The notes beneath the pieces were generated by a model. It was not told the DNA's origin, made no database searches, and worked only from the letters and a program-made list of their open reading frames with translations. Positions 56,402 through 64,000 of a DNA stretch of 64,000 bases are shown here, piece by piece (position 1 is the first letter of the stretch; each line of letters starts with the position of its first letter). The stretch is from Amanita rubescens (taxonomy: Eukaryota; Basidiomycota; Agaricomycetes; Agaricales; Amanitaceae), in assembly GCA_015039365.1 (NCBI GenBank), contig WION01000021.1:186001-250000 (forward strand). The letters run 5' to 3'. The translations under genes were made by a program, and so were the position numbers.

Positions 56402-57051
56402 TCAGACTGGCACCGTCCACAAATTGACAGGGGTACAGCCCGGGGGACCTAGGCTAGCGTCGAACTTGTACCAGATCTGAAATAATTCAGGAATGAGAAT
56501 CGTCCGAGAGAAAGTAAGAAAATGCCACACTTACATCGCCGTTACAAGCAAAGAAGCCTCCTATAAAGTTAAACACCAGCTGTGCGCCCAGCTGCGAATT
56601 CTCTGTATCGGACTGGATTTGGAAGGATTGATACTGTGCACACTTGTTGCTGCTCTTTCCTTGTACGAATTCAAGACGACCAAAACTAGTGCAACCCACA
56701 CCGATCGGAGATCCACTGACGAAAGGGGTGTAATTGTTGCTGCTACCACTTGGATCGGCGGCGAGAAACTGTCCTTGAATGAAATAAAACTTTCCGATTG
56801 GACCGGAGCCAGTGAGGGTAGCGAGGTTGCCTGTTCCGATTCGGAGAGGCTGACGTGTTTTAGTGCGTTGCGATGAATAGACAAGAACGGAGCACACTCA
56901 CTCGCAGGTTAAAGTGGGTGCTATGGGCGTTGCTTGAAACGAGGTAGAAAAGTGGGGTGTCTGCACCTGGAAGAACCAAGCCTCCAACGAGAGATATCAG
57001 ACACAGAACCGTGATAGAGAGGATGTGAGGAACTGAAAGACGGTGCAGCAT
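56402..57051 (-). CDS. Small secreted protein, family copy 2 (divergent)
   Basis: ATG at 57049-57051 gives the signal peptide MLHRLSVPHILSITVLCLIS and mature start LVLPGADTPLFYLVSS. After an intron: ATLTGSGPIGKFYFIQGQFL, VGCTSFGRLEFVQGKSSNKC, FQIQSDTENSQLGAQLVFNF, IGGFFACNGD. After a second intron: IWYKFDASLGPPGCTPVNLW, TVPV, stop at 56402. Cys pattern as in copy 1. The most divergent of the four copies, so this duplication is the oldest. Confidence 0.75.
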
Positions 57052-57629
57052 GTTGCAAAAGCAGAGAACAGGGCATTTTGGGGGCGAATAAACGCTTTAT
57101 AGCCTTGCGAGAACCCCTCATTGAGAGACGGTGATGTGAATAAGGTTGAGAGGCACCCCTATAGAGCGAATGTGAATAGGCCTGAGGGCAGGCATTTTAC
57201 AGCAGGAGTATGTGCTCGGAAGCACTGTCCAACGCGGGACCGAGAATCAAGTACAACGGGTTGAAGAGAACTTGCTGAAATGCCTGCCACGTGGGACTCT
57301 CAGGAAACATTTCATCCTCCTTTTTTCCAACATGTCTCGAAAAAAGCGCGGAAAAGGAGGCAGTAGTAGGGCTATGTGTTGAAAAAGATATATATAGCTA
57401 GACTTACTCATCAAGGCATTAATTGCGAGTCGGTGGGACCTGGTGTAAGAGAGTCATGGCAAGGAGGGCGGGTGACAAAAGGTGCTCTACACCGGGTGTT
57501 ATGGTAACTGTAAGTCTCAAGGTTTATTTAATCGCAAAACAATGGCTAAACAGTTACTTCAGACTGTAAAGACACATTAGCCAAAGTTTTCCCCTTCCGC
57601 CATACGAGGTTACCAGTTGCCCGTAAACG
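57052..57629. other. Intergenic region between secreted-protein copies 2 and 3
   Basis: Promoter of copy 2 and 3' flank of copy 3. A TATATATAG stretch at about 57390. No gene. Confidence 0.4.
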
Positions 57630-58278
57630 TTAAACCGGGACGGTCCACAAAGTAATAGATGTACAGTCGGATGGACCATCCTCAGGGTGAACCTTATACC
57701 ACACCTGAAAAAAATCATCAGTGAAAATTCTACGAACAAATTGAATATCAACACCCACATCTTGTCCAGATCCACAGGCATAAAAGCCGCCCACATAATT
57801 GAACGTCAGCCCTGCGCCTAGTTGTGAATTCTCCGTATCGGGCTGGATCTGGAACGCGTCGAACAAGGCGCATTTGTTCGTACTACTTCCCTGGACAAAT
57901 CCAAGTGGGCCGTAAGTCGTGCATCCCGTGGATACCGGGTCCCCGCTGATCAAGGGTCGTTGGGTATTGGTATCGCCCGAGGGGGACGAGGCCGTCAATC
58001 GTCCTTGAAAGAAGTAGAATACTCCTATTGGGCCATTGCCAGTAAGCGAAGCGTAATCGCCTGTTCCGCCAGATGTTCGCAGAGGCTACGAGAGTTGGTT
58101 ATAATTATCTCACAAAACGTTCGAGAATGTGGCTCACCTATAGGTTCAAAGATTCCGAACTCGAGCTGGAAACGAGGTAGAAAGATGGCGTGTCCGCGCC
58201 TGGGACAGTGACAGCTCCAGCGAAGGAGGCCGAAGCTACAATTGAGAGGACTCGAGAAATAGAAAGAGCCAAGCGCAT
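57630..58278 (-). CDS. Small secreted protein, family copy 3
   Basis: ATG at 58276-58278: a signal peptide near-identical to copy 1 (MRLALSISRVLSIVASASFA), then VTVPGADTPSFYLVSS. Second exon: SLTGNGPIGVFYFFQGRLTA, STGCTTYGPLGFVQGSSTNK, FQIQPDTENSQLGAGLTFNY and VGGFYACGSGQDV. The final intron may use the acceptor before VWYKVHPEDGPSDCTSITLW, TVPV. All frames agree with the family. Expression probably uses its own promoter; the AGCGCAT..TTGGGTGCAGAACCTAG context around the start is shared with copies 1 and 4. Confidence 0.77.
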
Positions 58279-58872
58279 GTTGGGTGCAGAACCTAGAGTC
58301 GACTTTAGCCTGCCCTTTTATTCGATAAATTTCATTATTGCCTCTTTCGGAATGGTTGACGAAAAGAACTAACGTTATGGTTTAGATCGCAATGAGACAC
58401 GCGAGCCTGACAAACGACGAGCCACATTCACCGGCCCTGCCCCGTCGTCCCTGCCCAGTTCGCTTCCCCGCGACTTCGACTTCGACTCCGAACCGACGAA
58501 CAACGAAAGCAGCAAAAATATGAGCACTGTCGTTTCAACATGCGATTAGTAAGGCCGCAAGCAGAGAGGAGGGCGCCGGGAGGAAGGGGGGGACTCAGGA
58601 CACGCAACGAGTCCGGAGCGACGCTGCCCGACGCACCAGGCGAGTACCACACGCCAGCTCGTCCCTGCCGCTGGACTAAAACATATTTATCCATTCTCGA
58701 ACGCTAGAGCCGAGCTATGTTTACAAGAGCCCCTTGGCAAATTGCAATGAGTATTCCGAACTCGAGGGGCTGGCGACTTGGGAGTGTAGAAGTCGACGCG
58801 CGTCGCGTAGCGTGTTTGCCTTGGATGCTGCAGTGACACTGGCAATAACCTGAGGGTCAACGCATTACACTG
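58279..58872. other. Intergenic region left of LINE fragment
   Basis: GC-rich and Pro/Arg-biased in all frames; no gene recognised. It ends with GCATTACACTG (58862-58872), the left copy of the presumed target-site duplication. Confidence 0.4.
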
Positions 58873-59977
58873 TTTTTTTTTTTTTTTTTTTTTTTTTAAC
58901 TCCTTGTTTAGGCCCCTTCGCGCCATTGGCGCATGGTAGGGCGTCTACTGTATGTATGGTAGCTACACTTTTATGTACTTTTTAAACTGTCCTCTGCTTC
59001 CACTAAAGGCGGGTGCATCAAAATGATGCGATAAAAGGTGTGGCCAAAATTGGCGCGATATACCATCAAACTGGATGGTACTGGTTTCGTATGAGTGATG
59101 CTTCATCGTGGCTTCGTCTTCCTGTCCTTCCACTTGACAGCCCCTGCTGTCCTAGTCCCTTCTCTCCTCCAGTTCCTGTTATGCTCGTGTTTCCTTGCTC
59201 TACCGCTCTGAGCCCTCCCGCTGCCAGCTCACCCTCTCCTCTCGCCCTTTCTGTCCTTCCCTCCTTGCCCAGCCTCTTGAACCATCGCAAAAGCCCGCTC
59301 CCCTCTTGTTGCTCCCTTTCTACCCTGGTGCCACCACCTCCCTTCTTTGTGCGTTCCGCTCTGCCGCTTCCACCCCCGTGCCGTTGTCCGCTCCTCCCAT
59401 TGCCGTTCGCACTGACGGCTTTATTGATGTCATGCAAGCCCCCTTTCAACCAAAGGAAACGCTCCGTTTTTTTTGCATAGGCTACCACGTGTAAGATGTT
59501 CTTGTTGTTGCCGATTAGCTTCCTTATGTCTGTCATGTCCCGTTTGACTTTCCTGCGCAATTCGTCCCGTGCGCTCTGGTATGCCCTGCAATGCCGGAGA
59601 AAATGGTCGACCGTCTCTGTGTACTGGTTGCAAGCCGGGCACGTGTCTGAATCAACAACATTGATTCGCCTGAGGTGTTTGCGTAAGCCAATATGACCTG
59701 TCTTGAGCTGGGTCCACAAGCTGCCTGCTCGCCTGTCTACTTTGGCAATTGCCTTTCTGTACCCTTTGGTGTCAGCCCCTCCTATGATGCCTTTGAGCCT
59801 TTTAGCTTGTGACGACCTGTTCCAGGCTTCTTGGGGCATTACACTGTCATAATGCAAGAGCTCAGATTTGCGAATATCATTATCAAATAGGCGGATTCTC
59901 AGGTTAGCTTGCAAGAGCAGAAAAGGTTCAACAGCAAGATGGCAAGTAAATAGTATTACCTTTTGCTTGCTTTCCAC
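58873..59977 (-). mobile_element. 5'-truncated LINE (non-LTR retrotransposon) 3' end with poly(A) tail
   Basis: An open minus-strand frame (59066-59977) carries the C-terminal end of a LINE reverse-transcriptase ORF. KVDRRAGSLWTQLKTGHIGL and LRRINVVDSDTCPACNQYTE plus TVDHFLRHCRAYQSARDELR form the CxxC..H..C zinc knuckle found after the RT/RNase H part. A Gly/Arg-rich tail follows. On the element strand the 3' end is a pure A25 run (T25 at 58873-58897). GCATTACACTG directly left of the tail (58862-58872) recurs at 59836-59846; if this is the target-site duplication, the insertion is 963 bases long and the frame right of 59836 is flanking DNA. No RT palm is left, so it is dead. Confidence 0.8.
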
Positions 59978-60232
59978 TCTATGTCACTGGTCAATAGGAC
60001 GTCTGTTGCTATCCACATGAGGCTCGTAGTACGAAGCAGAATACTTATGTATATATGTGTTCAGACCATGCACGAAGCGATCCGAGAATCACCGGAAGTT
60101 ACAATAACTGTACTTCTACTGTTTGGAATTGCGGGTCTCAAGGTTTATTTAATTGTTCAACAAGGGCTAAAAAAGAGTCTATTCAGAATGTAAATACATA
60201 TTAGCTGAGGCTTCCCCTTCCGCCATACAAGG

Positions 60233-60889
60233 TTACGGGCCGTAAAGTGGGACGGACCACAAAGCAATAGGTGCACATTGCAAAGGTGGACCTGAGGTAG
60301 GGCTGGCCTGATACCACACCTAAAAAAAATCATCAGTGAAAATTCAACAACAAATTGAACATCAACACCCACATCTTGTCCGGATCCACAGGCATAAAAG
60401 CCGCCCACATAATTGAACGTCAGCTCTGCGCCTAGCTGTGAATTCTCCGTATCGGACTGGATCTCGAACGTGTTAAACATGGCGCATTTGTCCGTACTGC
60501 CTCCTGTGCTAAATCCAAGTTGGCCGTAATTTAAGCATTCCGTGGCCAGGACTGCGCCGATGAAGGGTAGTTGGGTTTGGGTAGAGCCTGGGGCGGGTGC
60601 AGCCGTCAATGCCCCTTGGTAGAAGTAGTATACTCCTATTGGGCCACTGCCAGTAAGTGTAGCGTAATCGCCTGATCCACCAGATGTTCGCAGAGGCTAC
60701 GAGAGTTGGTTATAATTATTTCACGAAACGTTCGAGAATATGACTCACCAGGAGGTTGGGACCAGTGGCGTTCGAGGTGGCAACGAGGTAGAAAGATGGC
60801 GTACTCGCGCCTGGGACAACGACGGCTCCAGCGAAGGATGCCAAAGCTGCAATTGAGAGGACTCGAGAAATTGAAAGAGTCAAACGCAT
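60233..60889 (-). CDS. Small secreted protein, family copy 4
   Basis: ATG at 60887-60889: MRLTLSISRVLSIAALASFA signal peptide, then VVVPGASTPSFYLVATSNAT. Second exon: ATLTGSGPIGVYYFYQGALT-like, ATECLNYGQLGFSTGGSTDK, FEIQSDTENSQLGAELTFNY and VGGFYACGSGQDV. Third exon: VWYQASPTSGPPLQCAPIAL, WSVPLYGP, stop at 60233. Sister of copy 1 at 33554; the similarity continues into both flanks, including the neighbouring transporter. Confidence 0.78.
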
Positions 60890-61565
60890 ATTGGGTGCAG
60901 AACCTAGAGTCGACTTTGGCCTGGTTATATTCCGCAGGCTCTGCACCCGCTACATTTCATTAATCAAGGAAGACACGTCCAACGGTGTTAGTTGCCCGTA
61001 AAAATCACGTCCAGTATATGCCGTGGTACAGAATACAAGAACTTGGAGAAAGTCTCATGACAGTTCCACGTGCGATATGCTGTGTGCCTGACGTTTATCA
61101 TTTTCAATACGAGATGCTTGTCGTTGCGAGAAATGAATTAGCAAGCTTTAATCTTTGGACTTGGAGCATACATACTGATCACCAGGAGTACTATGGTGGC
61201 TACACTTTGCATCAGGCTCAAGTTACTGTAGGATGATATACCAAAAGCGAACAAAAAGTTGGTCAGGGTTGCCGGGCTGTCAGTCTTTGACTCATTTGTA
61301 CACCAACGTGGGTATTCGCAAGGAACAAGCTGCAGGGAGACATCATTGGCGTCTGCCCTTTTAGAGCCGTTTAGCCCGACGTGGGTTCATGCAATGACTC
61401 ATGTTGGAAACATCAATGTTAATTCGATCAGTAGCCCGTACGATACGGCGAACAATAAGAACACTTAATCCAACTGAGTTTCTGAATCTCTCCTGTTTCA
61501 GGTTTTCCCATCAACGGATTCGCCTTTCTCTGAGTCTTGATTATGAAGTACTGTGACAACGCCGA
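60890..61565. other. Spacer between secreted copy 4 and transporter
   Basis: Duplicated at 34209-34849. Carries the promoter of copy 4. No gene. Confidence 0.45.
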
Positions 61566-63795
61566 TCAGTTAATGATAACAGATCGACCACGTCCTAACA
61601 TACGTTTTTGTCTCCGATCGATGTATGCCTGCCTCTCGTCTTGGGAGACAGCACCAAAGAGGATGTCCATTTCCTCCAAACTCTTCCCCTTGGTCTCTGG
61701 GATGATGAGCGAAAATGTCGCCATCGCTCCAATGTTGACAGTCGCGAACATGATAAATATCTTGTACCCCAAGTTGGTAATCATCTGGGGCGTGACTTTG
61801 GTCACAACGAAGTCTAGAAAATGTCAGTGGCGTATGATGTACGATAAGAGAGAATGACGCACTCCATAGCCACTGCGAAGCACTGGCCAGCGCAAGACCA
61901 TAGTGCCGCGTGCGAGTGGGAAAGATATCAGACACGTAGACCCACGGCAGAGGTCCTATCAATGGTGAGTAAACATTGCGAAGCTAGCTCAAACATGAAC
62001 TCACCCCAGCCCATGCTATAAAAGCAAACGTAAATGTAGAGCATAGAAGCCATCGCCTTGCTGGCTGGGGTAGGATTCGCCGAGCTTCCAATAGGATGTG
62101 TCTTGAGAATCGCGCCTACAATGTAAAAGAGAATCCCCATTCCCATAGCGGAGATGAATAACGACCGTTTACGTCCTAGCGTTTCAACACCGAAAAAAAT
62201 ATAAATTGCGGTGGCCACAACTTTAACAACACCTGCAAAAACTGATCATTAAGAATGAAAATCCCAAATAAATGGTGGTCCGCACCGTAAATGCCGCTGG
62301 CGAGGAGTGGGGTCTTGATACCGGTATACCCAATCTAGTGGCACTGCTGAGGATCTTCAGCGCTAGAGAAAAGAATTTCTACTAACGGATGTGAAGATTT
62401 GGGGCGCATAGTAGCTAAAACACGTTTCTTGTAAGTGATCGATTGGGATCTCTCCAGCAGAAGACGCACCTGACTGAGTTTTGGCCACACCACTGTTGCA
62501 GCAGGAAAATGATGAAAGCGATAACAAATCGGACAAAGTTACCCTTCCCGAAAAAAGCGTTCCCAAGCCCAAGACCTTTGCGAGCTTCCCTCTCTTCCAG
62601 AACGGCAGCATCGATTTCTGCCATCTCCGCAATAACAGCTTCAGAGTCAACACTATCCCGGCGCAAGTACGCTAGATTATGGATAGCTTCGTGATACCTG
62701 TCGACAGATGAAAGCCAACGTGGCGACTCCTACAAAGGCCGTTTTGAGTCTATGCCAGTAGGAAAACGCATGAGATTAACTCACTTTCACCGTTAACAAA
62801 CCAAGGCACATGATACCAGCTGGGATAAGCTGGACAGCAAATGGAATTCTCCAAACATTAACTCCCGGTTTGACATGAAGTCCAACGCCAACTATCTGTG
62901 GTCAGAGCTTGCTAATGGGGAAGCCTAAACTCAACTCACGGTTGACGAAGTAAGAGATCATCACACCAATTGCAACCTGATCATTTGGTGAGCATCGAGA
63001 AGAATATATGAACATGGAAAGGTACCATGACTTGGAACACGCCAGTAATCTTACCTCGCACTTCCTTTGGCGCGCATTCGGATACGTAGGTTGGAGCTAC
63101 TGCAGAAATAGCGCCAATCCCAACGCCAGATACGACACGTCCGGCATATATTTCCCCTAGGCCCCTACGTCCGTCTGCAACCGTGGTGATAATCTTAAAA
63201 TAACGATAATTGAGGGCTTTGTTTTACATTCAGATAAGTACTCACAGCTCCAACAACGAATATAAGGGTGAAAAGCAGGAGTGTGTGCTTACGCCCGAGT
63301 TTTGCTACGGTTTTAACAGAAGATTTCAGCCACTTAGGGAATCGCAGGAATGGAGGTATCACGAACCCGAAATCGGTGCACTTGCCAACGCTCCGAAGAA
63401 TGCACCGGCCTGCAATACAGATACAACATTTGAGATGATGTCGTTGGACTTTTTGATATCCTTTTTGCCGTTCACGATAATACCAAAATATTCTTCGAAG
63501 TATGTATTGCTGACGACGCCACCTCTTTAAAAGTTGCGTGAGCTATGAATACCATATTTGACCGCCCAAACATACGCGATACCGCTGAAAAAAAGTAGTC
63601 AGCGCTGGGGCAATCGAGAAAAAAACTGGTCGAAACCCACGTGTCATAACCGAAAAGCACTATTCCCCAATACGCAACAAATGCCAGCCCTGCCAACGCA
63701 ACCGTCAAGTCCTAGGAAGCCAAACACGTGAACGAGAATGACATACAGTACACACGTATGTTTTTGAAGGGGTCCTGATCACCTGTCAATGTCAT
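61566..63795 (-). CDS. MFS sugar / quinate-type transporter
   Basis: Twelve-helix major facilitator of the sugar-porter family, plasma membrane. ATG at 63793-63795 gives MTLTGDQDPFKNIR, then DLTVALAGLAFVAYWGIVLF and GYDT (TM1), an exon with YFEEYFGIIVNGKKDIKKSN and VLQAGAFFGALASAPISGS (TM2). About 63000-63180 show GIGAISAVAPTYVSECAPKE with VRGKITGVFQVMVAIGVMIS (family signature PxYxSE..P...RG). Later come VPWRIPFAVQLIPAGIMCLG-like and ESPRWLSSVDRYHEA, the cytosolic loop, NFVRFVIAFIIFLLQQWCGQ, VETLGRKRSLFIS, YSMGWGEFMF with GPLPWVYVSDIFPTRTRHYG, and the C-terminal IPETKGKSLEEMDILFGAVS (PETKG signature), stop at 61566. Many short introns. Substrate not predictable; resembles quinate/hexose permeases. 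Beyond 63795 to the window end nothing was recognised. Confidence 0.85.
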
Positions 63796-64000
63796 CCTTC
63801 AGTTACTGAAGGGGAAAGAACCGAGGACAAGGGGAGTTAAGTGTCGTATCCCCACGGCGCCCAGCAGGACCCTGCTGATGACCGAAGTACATAACCACCG
63901 CATTCCCGCCGACAGGGTGAGGTTCAAGAGCAAATGGGGTAATACCCAAAATAGGCTATCCGAAACGTTTTTCCCGGGATTCCACGGTCCACCATTCACC

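Larger units (their letters stand above)
60130..63620. repeat. Segmental duplication: secreted protein plus MFS transporter (partner 33470-35750)
   Basis: Secreted copy 4, the 650-base spacer and the transporter at 60-63.6 kb correspond in order and strand to secreted copy 1, its spacer and the deleted transporter pseudogene at 33.5-35.75 kb. The 34 kb copy is about 1.2 kb shorter, mainly from one deletion in the transporter. Confidence 0.8.

Noticed and set aside
58873..58897. T25 run as a transcription terminator
   Set aside because: It is better explained as the poly(A) tail of the adjacent minus-strand LINE fragment.
59013..59494. Pro/Leu-rich plus-strand frames
   Set aside because: Antisense to the LINE tail; no conserved features.
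1..64000. CRISPR arrays, rRNA and tRNA genes
   Set aside because: None seen by eye; CRISPR is not expected in a fungal nucleus. tRNAs could be missed without a covariance search (tRNAscan-SE).

Overview
This is genomic DNA of a filamentous basidiomycete, almost certainly an Agaricomycete. Genes are broken by many introns of about 45-60 bases with GT..AG ends. The gene content fits the class: expanded HGDLRG-type TKL protein kinases, HNH_2 endonucleases, PLC-like phosphodiesterases, Git3-like seven-helix receptors, AIG1-type GTPases and an Argonaute expansion. No bacterial signals are seen.

Layout. 0-3 kb: 5' two thirds of a 5-oxoprolinase gene (minus strand), whose similarity stops about 150 bases from the left edge. 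3.1-7.5 kb: a tandem duplication carrying two kinase genes, the second broken in its glycine-rich loop. 8.4-9.8 kb: secreted PLC-like phosphodiesterase. 10.5-11.8 kb: a small unknown gene and a truncated HNH_2 gene. 12.4-45.5 kb: an Argonaute cluster with two copies on the plus strand (AGO-A, AGO-B), two on the minus strand (AGO-C, AGO-D) and a far 3' remnant (AGO-E, 55.6 kb). Inside it lie a DNA polymerase epsilon/CHRAC histone-fold gene, two copies of a multi-pass membrane protein around a BiP/Hsp70 pseudogene, an AIG1-type GTPase plus two fragments of relatives, a secreted-protein gene, a sugar-transporter pseudogene and an HNH_2 gene. 45.8-53.7 kb: a 4 kb tandem duplication, each unit with a Git3-like receptor and a degenerate coiled-coil gene. 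53.9-55.3 kb: a near-complete HNH_2 gene. 56.4-63.8 kb: three more secreted-protein paralogs, a 5'-truncated LINE with poly(A) tail, and an MFS sugar/quinate transporter.

Main observations. (1) All four full-length Argonaute genes carry the same hairpin (14-bp stem, loop about 15 bases) a short distance downstream of a TATA box, so probably in the 5' leader of the mRNA. (2) Of the four, only AGO-C reads cleanly through; AGO-A, AGO-B and AGO-D carry one, five and two single-base insertions. Many insertions here and in other duplicated genes are a T placed between C and a purine. (3) The promoters of the two membrane-protein paralogs contain a segment of about 175 bp in opposite orientations, bounded by TTCCAC/GTGGAA. 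(4) The window is built of repeated segmental duplications with internal deletions, suggesting a fast-evolving accessory region. Exon borders were read by eye from homology and GT/AG sites, so ends of multi-exon genes are approximate.
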